Positions 9,305 to 17,349 of a stretch of DNA of 64,000 nt are shown piece by piece (position 1 is the stretch's first letter; each line of letters begins with the position of its first letter). Location: the NCBI GenBank assembly GCA_964574335.1, contig CAZNNH010000014.1:1-64000 (forward strand), written 5' to 3'. Made by a program: the position numbers and the translations under genes. The notes beneath the pieces were generated by a model. The model worked only from the letters and a program-made list of their open reading frames with translations. It searched no databases and was not told where the DNA came from. The stretch comes from CAZNNH01 sp964574335. GTDB taxonomy: Bacteria; Acidobacteriota; Vicinamibacteria; Fen-336.

Positions 9305-10677
9305 CGGCTCTCGCGGACCAGCCGCTCCCGGTCGGTGAAGAACAGCCGGAGCGCCCGCCCCGCCTCGGCCGGCACCTCGATCAGTTGGTTCACCGCCACC
9401 TTCGGCCACTCGAGCCGCTGCCGGTCCATCAAGCGCAGGCCGAACTGGACCATCAGGGAGACATTCCACCACACGAAGACCAGCAGCAGGGCGCCGCTTC
9501 CGAGGCGTCGTCGGCGCGACCCCGCCAGGGCCAGCAGCGTCGCCAGGCCGACGGCGAAGCACGGAGTCGACGACACGAACCGGCGGGCGCCGAAGGCGCC
9601 GGCCACGCTCCAGCTCTCCACCGAGCCGTTGATCCATACCTGAAGCAGAAGCGCGAGGGCCAGAAGCCAGGGCAACGGCTTGCGGGAGCGGAGCGCCAGG
9701 CCGAGCCCGACAGCGGCTACCAGCAGCAGCGGGCTCCAGAAGAACAGGCCGTGGCCCGGGTCGACGAGTACCTGGAGGAAGTGGGGGCTGCCGTAGGTCA
9801 TCTTGCGTGCCACCAGCGTCGAGGGGCCGAAGCGGCCGTTGACGGCTCGGTAGGCGAGAAGCTGCGGCGAGAACAAGAGCAGTGCTCCCCCGCCGAGCAG
9901 GCCGGCCCGAAGCAGACCGCTGCCCCACGACCTCGAGCGCCAGGTGGAGAGCATCAGACAGGCCGCAGGCACGACCAGGAACAACAGATCCTGCTCCCGT
10001 ACCAGCGCCGCCAGCCCTCCGGCCGCGCCGACGGCCAGGAACCGCCAGGGCGACCCGAGGGCTTCCCCGCAGCGCCACGGCGAGAGCCAGAGCACGACCG
10101 CCACGGTGAGGATCGAGTTGGCGTGGGAGAAGGCGGGGGCCAGCGTCATGTAGTACAGGACCGGTGTGGCCAGCCACAGGGCGGCCACGGCCCATGAGGC
10201 GGCCGGCTCACCGAAGCCGCTCCGGCGCAGCAGGCGGTGGGTCAGGAGCAGGCCGAGGAACCCGTACAGCGCGGAGCCGTAGCAGACCGCTCCGAGATAG
10301 GGCCACGAGAAGCCGTCGGCGGCGACCTCACTCCCCAGCCCCCGCGCCGCGAGCACCCCCAGGTGGGCCAGGAGGTAGAAGGGGGACCAGAGCAGGGCCG
10401 ACCCGATCGGGGCGAAGTTGATGTGCCGCCCGGTGCGCGGCTCACGGAGATCGAGGAACGTGGCCTTGAACCCGGCCAGGCCCTCCGGGTCCTGCTGGTA
10501 GAAGTGGCGGTACTCGTTGCCGAACTCGAGGTCGCGGTCGAACACCAGCGAGCGCAGGTACGAGAAGTACTCGATCTCGTCCGCCCCCCGGATCTTGGGC
10601 GTCACCAGCGGCAGCATCAGGACGAAGAGGACGACAAGAGCGCGGCCCCCGCCCAGCCTTCGTGCAAGCAGCGTCAC
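9301..10677 (-). CDS. GT-C-like polytopic membrane protein, paralogue 3
   Basis: A 458-residue polytopic membrane protein, shorter than paralogues 1 and 2 because it lacks their C-terminal beta-rich domain. Shared features are an acidic IRGADEIEYFSYLRSL segment, LEFGNEYRHF, GSALLWSPFYLLAHLG and VDPGHGLFFWSPLLL. It starts at GTG 10677, overlapping the TGA of the upstream GT4 gene by 4 nt. Likely a GT-C-fold transferase or a related membrane protein acting on the same lipid-linked glycan. The catalytic role rests on the acidic loop after the first membrane segment and on context. Confidence 0.7.
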   Translation of the reverse strand: MTLLARRLGGGRALVVLFVLMLPLVTPKIRGADEIEYFSYLRSLVFDRDLEFGNEYRHFYQQDPEGLAGFKATFLDLREPRTGRHINFAPIGSALLWSPFYLLAHLGVLAARGLGSEVAADGFSWPYLGAVCYGSALYGFLGLLLTHRLLRRSGFGEPAASWAVAALWLATPVLYYMTLAPAFSHANSILTVAVVLWLSPWRCGEALGSPWRFLAVGAAGGLAALVREQDLLFLVVPAACLMLSTWRSRSWGSGLLRAGLLGGGALLLFSPQLLAYRAVNGRFGPSTLVARKMTYGSPHFLQVLVDPGHGLFFWSPLLLVAAVGLGLALRSRKPLPWLLALALLLQVWINGSVESWSVAGAFGARRFVSSTPCFAVGLATLLALAGSRRRRLGSGALLLVFVWWNVSLMVQFGLRLMDRQRLEWPKVAVNQLIEVPAEAGRALRLFFTDRERLVRESR

Positions 10678-11777
10678 CGCCGGCAGGCCTCCGCGTACAG
10701 CTCGAGGTAGCGGGAGACCACACCGTCGAGGCGGAAGCGGTGCTCCAGCTCGCGCTCGGTGTCTGGGCCGACCCGCCGGGGGTGGCCCAGGAACTCGAGC
10801 ACGGCGCCCGCCAGCCGTTCGGGATCCTGGCGCGGGACGACAACCAGGTCGTCCCGGAAGAATGCCTTCAGCTCCACCCCCCCCGGATTGTCGGTGGAGA
10901 CGACCGGCGTCCCGCAGGCGAGGGCCTCCAGCACCACCGTGGGCGTGGCCTCGAGCACCGACGACAAAACGAACAGGTCCGCGGCCGCCTGCAGCTCGGC
11001 GACCTCGTCGTTGGGGACCAGTCCCAGGAACCGGACGCTCTCCCCAAGCTCGAGCTGGGCCGCGAGCTCGTGTAGGGCCGGCTCGGCCTCACCGGCGCCG
11101 GCGACCAGCAGGCGCACCTCCGGCCGCTCGGCGCGCACTCGGGCCAGGGCCCGAAGCAGGGTGGCCTGGTCGGCGAGCGGGTGGAGGCGCTTGACGTTGA
11201 GGAGCAGCGGGCCCGACCCGTAGCGCCTGCGCAACTCTGCCCGCCGGTCCGGCGAGACGGGCCGGAAGCGAGGCGACACCGGAGGGTAGACCACCGAGGC
11301 CGCCGCCATCGGCAGCTCGAGGTCCCGAGCCCGCTCGAGCAGCGCCCGGCTGTAGAAGGCCACATGGTGCGCCTGCCGGTTCATGCGCCGGAAGGTGGGA
11401 TCCCGGCCGTCGTGATGCCAGATCTCGGTCCCGTAGTGGGTCAGGATGTAGGGGGTGCCACCGCGGGCGCAGAGCCGGGCCATCACCTGATTCACCCAGG
11501 TGCTGGAGTGGATGTGAACGACGTCGACCTCCGCCAGGACGCGACGGGACTTCCGCCAGGTCTCGACCGCCTCGATCGCCTGAGGCAGCTTGGAGAGGGC
11601 CAGGCGGCGGGAGCGGCGCCGGACATAGGCGACCGACGCCGTGTCCGGTCCCTCGCCCCAGGTGAGGTATCTCGCCCGATGGCCGCGGGCCTCGAGCGCC
11701 TCCCCCAGCAGGTGGGGGAGCAGGGCGTTGGCGGCCTGGTGGGGCGGAAGGTGAGGCGTGACCATCAGGACCCTCAT
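10674..11777 (-). CDS. Glycosyltransferase family 4, first gene of the nine-gene operon
   Basis: A 367-residue GT-B enzyme beginning MRVLMVTPHLPPHQAANAL. The acceptor domain contains the HIHSSTWVNQ and THYGTEIWHHDG segments typical of GT4; the donor domain has LLLNVKRLHPLADQ and the EX7E motif EATPTVVLE followed by ALACGTPVVSTD. ATG at 11777 is about 54 nt below the predicted transcription start. It heads an operon running to position 41 in which every junction is a 4-nt overlap, so expression of all nine proteins is probably coupled. Confidence 0.87.
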   Translation of the reverse strand: MRVLMVTPHLPPHQAANALLPHLLGEALEARGHRARYLTWGEGPDTASVAYVRRRSRRLALSKLPQAIEAVETWRKSRRVLAEVDVVHIHSSTWVNQVMARLCARGGTPYILTHYGTEIWHHDGRDPTFRRMNRQAHHVAFYSRALLERARDLELPMAAASVVYPPVSPRFRPVSPDRRAELRRRYGSGPLLLNVKRLHPLADQATLLRALARVRAERPEVRLLVAGAGEAEPALHELAAQLELGESVRFLGLVPNDEVAELQAAADLFVLSSVLEATPTVVLEALACGTPVVSTDNPGGVELKAFFRDDLVVVPRQDPERLAGAVLEFLGHPRRVGPDTERELEHRFRLDGVVSRYLELYAEACRR

Positions 11778-11837
11778 GCCGACGTTGCCCTCTGCTTCGC
11801 CTGAATCCCGGCCACCCCACCCCCGATCGAAACGGGA

Positions 11838-11846
11838 AGCTTATCA
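11838..11846 (-). promoter_or_regulatory. Extended -10 promoter for the nine-gene operon
   Basis: The minus strand reads TGATAAGCT here: a TGn extension plus a -10 hexamer TAAGCT. Transcription would start near 11831 and leave a leader of about 54 nt before the ATG at 11777. No convincing -35 box is seen. It is divergent from the promoter of the ketosynthase operon. Confidence 0.4.
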
Positions 11847-11918
11847 TCGGGTTCCGGACCGCCCCAAGGTGGCGCCGCGCCGACGCGAGCGGCCTTCTTG
11901 GAGCAGGATCGGCTCAAC

Positions 11919-11927
11919 TGATACGCT
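11919..11927 (+). promoter_or_regulatory. Putative extended -10 for the FabH-like/ACP operon
   Basis: The plus strand reads TGATACGCT, a TGn extension with -10 TACGCT. Start of transcription would be near 11934, downstream of the TTG at 11927. This argues against that TTG as translation start and for the SD-preceded CTG at 11975. Confidence 0.35.
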
Positions 11928-11960
11928 TGCCCAACCGTCGCGGGCCCGCTCCGGCCCGCC

Positions 11961-11968
11961 GAGAGGAG
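11961..11968 (+). promoter_or_regulatory. Shine-Dalgarno site that selects a CTG start
   Basis: GAGAGGAG lies 6 nt before CTG at 11975. It is the strongest ribosome-binding sequence near the 5' end of the ketosynthase gene and there is no ATG, GTG or TTG at the right distance. Confidence 0.5.
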
Positions 11969-11974
11969 CGCCGA

Positions 11975-12958
11975 CTGACCGCTCACCGAGCCGCCATCAT
12001 CGCCACCGGCTCCTACCTCCCGGAGCAGGTGGTGCGCAACCAGGACCTGACCCAGTTCCCGGCCTCGGCGCTGCCGCGCATCGAGGAGAAGACAGGGGTG
12101 CGCGAGCGTCGGCAGGCTGCCGCCTCCCAGTGCACGTCAGACCTGGCCGCCGAGGCGGGGCGGCAGGCCCTGGGGTCGGCAGGCTGGGACCCGGCTTCCC
12201 TGGACGCGATCCTGCTGGCGACCTCGTCGCCCGACCGCATCCAGCCGGCCACGGCGACCCGAGCGCAGGAGCAGCTGGGGGCACATCGGGCGTTCGCTTG
12301 CGACGTGGGCTCGGTTTGCTCCGGCGCCGTCTACGCCCTTCACCTCGCCGACGCCCTGATTCGGGCCGACACCGCGCAACGGGTGCTGGTGCTGGCTAGC
12401 GAGGTCTACTCCCGCATCCTCAACCCCAAGGACTTCTCGACCTATCCCTACTTCGGTGATGGAGCGGGTGCGATCTTGCTGGAAGCCGGCCCGGGGCCCG
12501 CCGGGATCGTGCGGTCACGGCTGGGAAGCGACGGCGCCCGCGATCACGTGATCCAGATCCCGGCTGGCGGCACGATGCTCCCGTTCGGGCGTCTCGGCAA
12601 ACCGAGCGACGTCTACTTCAGGATGCGCGGGCGTGAGGTCTACGAGTTTGCCGTCGAGCAGGGGTCGGCGGTGGTCCGGGAGCTGCTGGCCGAGTGCGGG
12701 CTGGGCCCGGAGGACGTCCACCACGTGGTCCCGCATCAGGCCAACGCCAACGTGATCCGCGAGCTGGCCGAGCGTCTCGGGATCGGGCTCGAGCGGTTCG
12801 TGGTCAACCTCGACCGCTACGGGAACACCGCCGGGGCTTCGGTGCTGATCGGCCTGGACGAGCTATATCGTTCCGGGCGTGTCGAGAAGGGTGACGCCAT
12901 CGTAGTGGTGGCATTCGGTGGAGGCCTCTCATGGGGAGCCAGCCTGATCCGCAACTGA
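11975..12958 (+). CDS. 3-oxoacyl-ACP synthase III-like ketosynthase
   Basis: A 327-residue FabH-family protein when started at CTG 11975. Residues can be matched to the FabH triad: Cys115 in VGSVCSGAVY, His254 in VVPHQANAN and Asn284 in YGNTAGAS. The family condenses an acyl-CoA starter with malonyl-ACP. The N-terminus after CTG (TAHRAAIIATGSYLPE) matches the usual FabH start, whereas the longer frame from TTG 11927 adds a proline/arginine-rich stretch. The next gene is an acyl carrier protein overlapping by 28 nt. A dedicated KAS III plus ACP inside a polysaccharide locus suggests production of a special acyl group, perhaps for sugar acylation, rather than housekeeping fatty acid synthesis. 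Confidence 0.85.
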   Translation: MTAHRAAIIATGSYLPEQVVRNQDLTQFPASALPRIEEKTGVRERRQAAASQCTSDLAAEAGRQALGSAGWDPASLDAILLATSSPDRIQPATATRAQEQLGAHRAFACDVGSVCSGAVYALHLADALIRADTAQRVLVLASEVYSRILNPKDFSTYPYFGDGAGAILLEAGPGPAGIVRSRLGSDGARDHVIQIPAGGTMLPFGRLGKPSDVYFRMRGREVYEFAVEQGSAVVRELLAECGLGPEDVHHVVPHQANANVIRELAERLGIGLERFVVNLDRYGNTAGASVLIGLDELYRSGRVEKGDAIVVVAFGGGLSWGASLIRN

Positions 12959-13200
12959 CCGACGAAGCCGCCGCCCGGCTGAAGGCGGCCTTCTCGGGGG
13001 CCTTCGGCTGCGACTCTCTGCCGTCCCCGGATCGCCCGCTGCAGGAGATCGACGGCTTCGACTCGATGAGCGCGGTCAACTTCACGCTCGAGCTGGAGGG
13101 CGCCTTCGGCGTCGACCTCGTCGGGGTCATCCTGAGCGGTGAACAGACGCTCGCCGATGTCGTCGCGCTGCTCCGGGACAAGGGAGCCGCCGGTTGCTGA
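12931..13200 (+). CDS. Acyl carrier protein
   Basis: An 89-residue acidic helical protein of the ACP/PCP family. The phosphopantetheine attachment serine is Ser45 in DGFDSMSAVN, the standard GxDS(L/M) context. ATG at 12931 lies inside the end of the ketosynthase gene (28-nt overlap), showing tight coupling with its probable partner enzyme. It ends GAAGC, so a free cysteine sits at the C-terminus. It is slightly longer than AcpP (about 78 residues) and more divergent, consistent with a dedicated carrier rather than the main fatty-acid ACP. Confidence 0.85.
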   Translation: MGSQPDPQLTDEAAARLKAAFSGAFGCDSLPSPDRPLQEIDGFDSMSAVNFTLELEGAFGVDLVGVILSGEQTLADVVALLRDKGAAGC

Positions 13201-13219
13201 GAGCCGGCTGGCCCGAGCG

Positions 13220-14857
13220 GTGAGTCGCGTCGTGCGGTCCCATCTGCCACGGGTGCTGCTGGGCCTGGTGGCCGTGTTCGCCGTCCACTACGCCTGTGTC
13301 AAGCCCACCAACTTCGACTACTACGACGGCTGGTTCATCCTGTCGCTGGTCTCGCGGGGCCTCGTTTCCCATCCCTACGCCGGCCGGTCCCTGGCCCTGG
13401 TGTGGGAGCTGCCGGCGGCGTGGATCGCCCCTTTCCGTCTCGACGCCTACCTGGCCCTCCACGCGCTGTACCTCCTGATGACCGGGATGCTGGTCTACTG
13501 GATCAGCCGCCGGGTAGAGCCGGCCCAGCCGGTCCTCGCTTTCGTGGCCGGCGTCGTGTGCCTGGTGTGGGCGCCCGCCGACCCCGCCAGCATCAACCCC
13601 TGCATGGGCTACGGCGGCATCACGTTCGGGTGCTTCCTTGCCGTGGCGCTGCTCCTGGAGAGCTGGGTCCGCAGATCCAGGGGCCTGCTCGCGGTCGCCT
13701 CGCTCACGGCGATCCTGACGTTGCGCTCCTACGAGGCCGTGGTCGTGCTCCTCTCGGCGGCGCCGCTCTTGCTCGTCTTCACCGCGCGCCGCGCGCCGCG
13801 ACCCTGGGCCTGGGCCTGGGCCTGGGCCGGCTGCTGGTACGGCGCAGTGGCCATCGGCGCTTCGCACCTGCTCCTGGGCACCTCCGGTGATGGCGCCCAC
13901 TACCGCAACGCCGTGGGGCTCGACCTGCAGCCCCTCCACATCATCGAGCGCCTGGCCGAGCTGTACCGACTCCACCTGGCGCCCCTCGTCTCGTGGCCTG
14001 GGATGGGACCGGCTCCATTCCAGGCCCTGGCGGCCGCTGCCGTCTTCGTGGGGGTCTTCGTCCTGGTCGGCGACCCGGAGGGAGTGAACGGGCTGGCTCG
14101 AAAGCGTCGGCTGCTGGCAACGGCTCTGGGAGGCCTCTTCTTCGCGGGTCTCGGCTACCTCCCTTACACGGTCAGCCCCAATCTGCTGGCGCCTGGTCGG
14201 ACCCAGATGCTCTCCCGCCCCGGCATCGCGGTGTTCCTGGTCGCCGCGGCGGCGCTCGTGGCCGGGCTCCTCCCCCGCCGTCTGCAGCGGATCTCGCTGG
14301 CGATCCTCGCCTCGTGGGTGGTGTTCGCGGGGACGATCCACCTCGCCATCCTGCAGGGTCAGGCAGACGTGCTGGGAGGGTGGGCGGTCCAGTCACGGCT
14401 GCTTCGTCAGCTCACGAAGCTTGCGCCTCGCCTCGAGCCCCACACCCTGGTCGTGCTTCTCGACGACGACCGAGCGTTTCCGGCGACCTTCACGTTTCGC
14501 CATGCCGTCGAGCTCCTGTACCCGGGCGAGGCCATCGGCATGGTGTGGAACGGAGTCCACATCTACTACCCGGCCCGTCTGACTCCCGAGGGGATCCGGT
14601 GCGAGCCCGGGCAGGCGATTCGCCAGGCCTGGCGCTCGCCACCGAGCCTCCACACCTTCGCCGAGCTTCTCGTGGTGCGCCATACCGTCGCTCACCAGTT
14701 GGTCCTCGAAGAAAGCTGGCCCCCCGGGCTGCCCGCCCTTCCGGAGGGCGCGTCGTACCGGCCGAGGGCCCGGATCCGCGAAGGAGCCGAGCCCCCTTCC
14801 CGCACGCTCCTCGACCCGCCGCTCTGGAGGGGGCTGTGGCCTGCAGGCCGGTTCTGA
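13220..14857 (+). CDS. Polytopic membrane protein, possible GT-C-type transferase
   Basis: About 545 residues with around ten hydrophobic segments between residues 10 and 400 and a soluble C-terminal part. The loop after the first segment contains NFDYYDGWF, an acidic motif seen in GT-C-like proteins. No family can be named with certainty. The GTG at 13220 is 19 nt after the ACP stop; an upstream ATG at 13157 or CTG at 13208 is possible. A Trp-Ala run (WAWAWAWAG) comes from a hexanucleotide repeat. Third gene of the KAS III-ACP operon, so it may use or move the acylated product (inference). Its stop codon abuts that of the convergent flippase gene. Confidence 0.6.
   Translation: MSRVVRSHLPRVLLGLVAVFAVHYACVKPTNFDYYDGWFILSLVSRGLVSHPYAGRSLALVWELPAAWIAPFRLDAYLALHALYLLMTGMLVYWISRRVEPAQPVLAFVAGVVCLVWAPADPASINPCMGYGGITFGCFLAVALLLESWVRRSRGLLAVASLTAILTLRSYEAVVVLLSAAPLLLVFTARRAPRPWAWAWAWAGCWYGAVAIGASHLLLGTSGDGAHYRNAVGLDLQPLHIIERLAELYRLHLAPLVSWPGMGPAPFQALAAAAVFVGVFVLVGDPEGVNGLARKRRLLATALGGLFFAGLGYLPYTVSPNLLAPGRTQMLSRPGIAVFLVAAAALVAGLLPRRLQRISLAILASWVVFAGTIHLAILQGQADVLGGWAVQSRLLRQLTKLAPRLEPHTLVVLLDDDRAFPATFTFRHAVELLYPGEAIGMVWNGVHIYYPARLTPEGIRCEPGQAIRQAWRSPPSLHTFAELLVVRHTVAHQLVLEESWPPGLPALPEGASYRPRARIREGAEPPSRTLLDPPLWRGLWPAGRF
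13803..13828 (+). repeat. Hexanucleotide CCTGGG tandem repeat inside a CDS
   Basis: Four consecutive CCTGGG units plus a partial fifth encode alternating Trp and Ala in a predicted membrane region. Unit length is a multiple of three, so gain or loss of a unit keeps the frame but changes helix length. Confidence 0.75.
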
Positions 14858-16351
14858 TCAGGACCGCAATTCGGTCGCCCGAAGTCGCTGAAGCTGTCGG
14901 CGCAAGAAGGCCCACTCGGCCGGGTGCAGGGCGCCCGAGGCCAGAAGCAGCACCGGAAAACCCAGCAGGCAGAGCGACTTCACACCGATCGCCGGCCACA
15001 GCTCCGCAGGCGCCAGCCGGGAGAGGCAGAAGGTGGCGAGCGCCGCCAGCGTGATCCGACCCAGGCGTCCCATCTCGAAGGGGATCGGGTAGAGGCGGTA
15101 CGATAGCCACACGCCCATCCCGGCCATCACCAGGTAGGAAAGGACGGTGGCCCAGGCCGCGCCCAGGATCCCTAGCTCGGGGATCAGGGCCAGGTTGGCC
15201 ACCACGTTGGTGGTGGCCGAGGCGGCCGTGATCAGCGGGTAGTAGCCGGTGCGCTTCCGGATCCCGATGCCGATCGATCCCAGCAGGAAGACCCCGTGCA
15301 GCAAGTAGGCGAGGGCGACCACCGGGACCACGGGCGCGGCGTCATGGAAGGCAGGGGCGGTCATCACATGGACCAGCTCGCGGCCCAGCACGGCCACTGC
15401 CAGGCCTACCGCCGCGAAGACCGCGAAGGCGTAGGTGATCAGCCTCGCCAGCGTCTGTTGGGCGTCGGGCTTGTGGATCTGCGAGTAGATGAAGGGCTCC
15501 CAGGCGGGCGCGAAGGCCGACAGGGCGAGCTTGATGGCCGTCCCCATCGTGTAGCCCACCTGGTAGATCCCGATGCGCCCCAGGCTGACGAAGGCCTCCA
15601 GGATCCATCGGTCGGCCAGGTTCTGCACCTGGACCATCACGCCGTGGGGCACCTTGGGCAGGCCGAAGGCCAGCACGTCGCGCAGCAACCGGGTGGAGAA
15701 CGACCAGGCGGCGTTGCGCCGCAGGATCGGCAACAGAGCCGCCGAGAAGGCGGCCGTGGCGATCACGTCGCTCCACAGCACCCCGGGGATGCCGAAGCCC
15801 CGGACCACCAGCACCACCTTCAGCACGAGGTTCACGCCATTCCGCGACGCCGAGTAGGCCGAGAAGAGCCCGGGACGGTCGTGGATGCGCAGCAGGTTCA
15901 GGGGCACGAAGGCAAAGACGCCGAGGAAGACGTCCGCCGCCACCAGCAAGACCCAGGTGTCGGGCGGCGCCTCGGTCCGGAACAGCAGCCGGGTGAGCGG
16001 CCCGCGTCCGGCCGCGACGGCGACGAAGAGCAGCGTCCCGAAACCGGCCGCGAACAGGGCCACGGTGCCGGCCAGACGCCGCTGCTCCAGCTCGGTGGTC
16101 TGATCGTAGTGGACGCGGAAGAAGGCCCCGTCGAGCCCCAGGCGGAAGACGATCTTGGCCGCCGTGCCGAACACCATCAACAACGCCAGCTCGCCGTACT
16201 CCGAGGTGCTGAGGCATCGCGTGAACAGCGGCATCAGCAGGAAGCTGATGACGTTGGTGAACACGTCGGCCGCTCCGTAGATGGCCGAGTGGCTGACCAG
16301 CTTCCGGAGGTGGGAGCGTAGGCCCCCGGGCTCGGGGGAGACGAGGCTCAC
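14858..16351 (-). CDS. Wzx-type oligosaccharide flippase (MVF/MATE-like)
   Basis: A 497-residue protein with about 12-14 predicted membrane helices, beginning with a short cytoplasmic stretch and then KLVSHSAIYGAADVFTNVISF, characteristic of polysaccharide exporters of the RfbX/Wzx group. Conserved family segments such as LMPLFTRCLSTSEYGEL and the central helix pair with LADRWILEAF are present. It would flip the undecaprenyl-linked repeat unit to the periplasm. GTG at 16351 follows the epimerase stop by 20 nt, and it is the last gene of the nonulosonic-acid operon, fitting export of a NulO-containing glycan. Confidence 0.87.
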   Translation of the reverse strand: MSLVSPEPGGLRSHLRKLVSHSAIYGAADVFTNVISFLLMPLFTRCLSTSEYGELALLMVFGTAAKIVFRLGLDGAFFRVHYDQTTELEQRRLAGTVALFAAGFGTLLFVAVAAGRGPLTRLLFRTEAPPDTWVLLVAADVFLGVFAFVPLNLLRIHDRPGLFSAYSASRNGVNLVLKVVLVVRGFGIPGVLWSDVIATAAFSAALLPILRRNAAWSFSTRLLRDVLAFGLPKVPHGVMVQVQNLADRWILEAFVSLGRIGIYQVGYTMGTAIKLALSAFAPAWEPFIYSQIHKPDAQQTLARLITYAFAVFAAVGLAVAVLGRELVHVMTAPAFHDAAPVVPVVALAYLLHGVFLLGSIGIGIRKRTGYYPLITAASATTNVVANLALIPELGILGAAWATVLSYLVMAGMGVWLSYRLYPIPFEMGRLGRITLAALATFCLSRLAPAELWPAIGVKSLCLLGFPVLLLASGALHPAEWAFLRRQLQRLRATELRS

Positions 16352-16371
16352 GGTGTCCGCGCCGCCCCCGG

Positions 16372-17349
16372 CTAGAGACGCCCCTGATCCGAGGTGAAGT
16401 ACTCGATCACCCGCTCGATGATCTCGTCCAGATGGACCTTCGGCTGGTAGCCGATCAGGTCACGGACCCGGGTCAGGTCCGGGACCCGGCGGGGCATGTC
16501 CTCGAAGCCCTCCTCGTAGGCCTGGTCGTATGGGATCAGGACGATCTCGCTCCTGGAGCGGGCGGCGGCCTTGATCCTTCGGGCCAGGTCGAGGATGGTG
16601 ACCTCTTCGTGGTCGTTGCCGATGTTGAACACGGACCCCACCGCGTCCTCGTGCACGGCGAGCTGGGCCAGCGCCCCCACCACGTCGCTGACGTAGGTGA
16701 AGCAGCGGCTCTGCTGGCCGTCGCCGAAGACGGTGATCGGGTGACCCAAGAGCGCCTGCTTGACGAAGTTCGGGATCACCATCCCGTAGCGGCCGGTCTG
16801 GCGCGGCCCGACGGTGTTGAAGAGACGGACGATCACCACCGGCAGGCGCCTCTCCTTGTGGTAGGCGAGGGCCAGGAACTCGTCGATCGCCTTGCTGCAA
16901 GCGTAGCTCCAGCGCCCCTTGATGGTCGGTCCCATCACCAGGTCGGCGTCCTCGTGGAACGGCACCACGTTGCTCTTTCCGTACACCTCGGAGGTGGATG
17001 CGACCACCACCTTCTTGTGCTTCTTGTTGGCCAGGCTGAGCACCATCTCGGTGCCGTGAACGTTGGTCTCGATGGTCTTGACCGGGCTGTCGACGATCAG
17101 CCGCACCCCCACCGCCGCTGCCAGGTGGAAGACCACGTCCACCCGATCGATCGCCTCGGCGGTCATCGGGGCGTTCATCACGCTGTCGATCGTGTAGTGG
17201 AAGCGCTCGTGAGGCTTGAGGTGCTCGATGTTCTCGATCGAGCCGGTCGAGAGGTCGTCGAGCACGAAGACCTCGTCACCCCCCTCGAGGAGCGTCTCGG
17301 CGAGATGGCTCCCCACGAAGCCGGCGCCTCCGGTGATCAGTGCCTTCAT
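16372..17349 (-). CDS. NAD-dependent epimerase/dehydratase (extended SDR)
   Basis: A 325-residue extended SDR with the Rossmann motif GGAGFVG (residues 7-13), an acidic DDLSTG after beta 2, and a catalytic YxxxK at Tyr149/Lys153 (YACSK). A Thr/Ser in ASTSEVYG completes the active site. Overall pattern (FNTVGPRQ, FGDGQQSRCF, IGNDHEE) resembles UDP-glucose 4-epimerases and UDP-xylose/glucuronate decarboxylases. ATG at 17349 overlaps the TGA of the NeuA-PseG gene by 4 nt. It probably prepares a UDP-sugar used for the same glycan as the nonulosonic acid; substrate not resolvable by eye. Confidence 0.85.
   Translation of the reverse strand: MKALITGGAGFVGSHLAETLLEGGDEVFVLDDLSTGSIENIEHLKPHERFHYTIDSVMNAPMTAEAIDRVDVVFHLAAAVGVRLIVDSPVKTIETNVHGTEMVLSLANKKHKKVVVASTSEVYGKSNVVPFHEDADLVMGPTIKGRWSYACSKAIDEFLALAYHKERRLPVVIVRLFNTVGPRQTGRYGMVIPNFVKQALLGHPITVFGDGQQSRCFTYVSDVVGALAQLAVHEDAVGSVFNIGNDHEEVTILDLARRIKAAARSRSEIVLIPYDQAYEEGFEDMPRRVPDLTRVRDLIGYQPKVHLDEIIERVIEYFTSDQGRL

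Noticed and set aside
12515..12736. Minus-strand frames over the ketosynthase gene
   Set aside because: Antisense to a gene with an intact Cys-His-Asn triad and no supporting signal.
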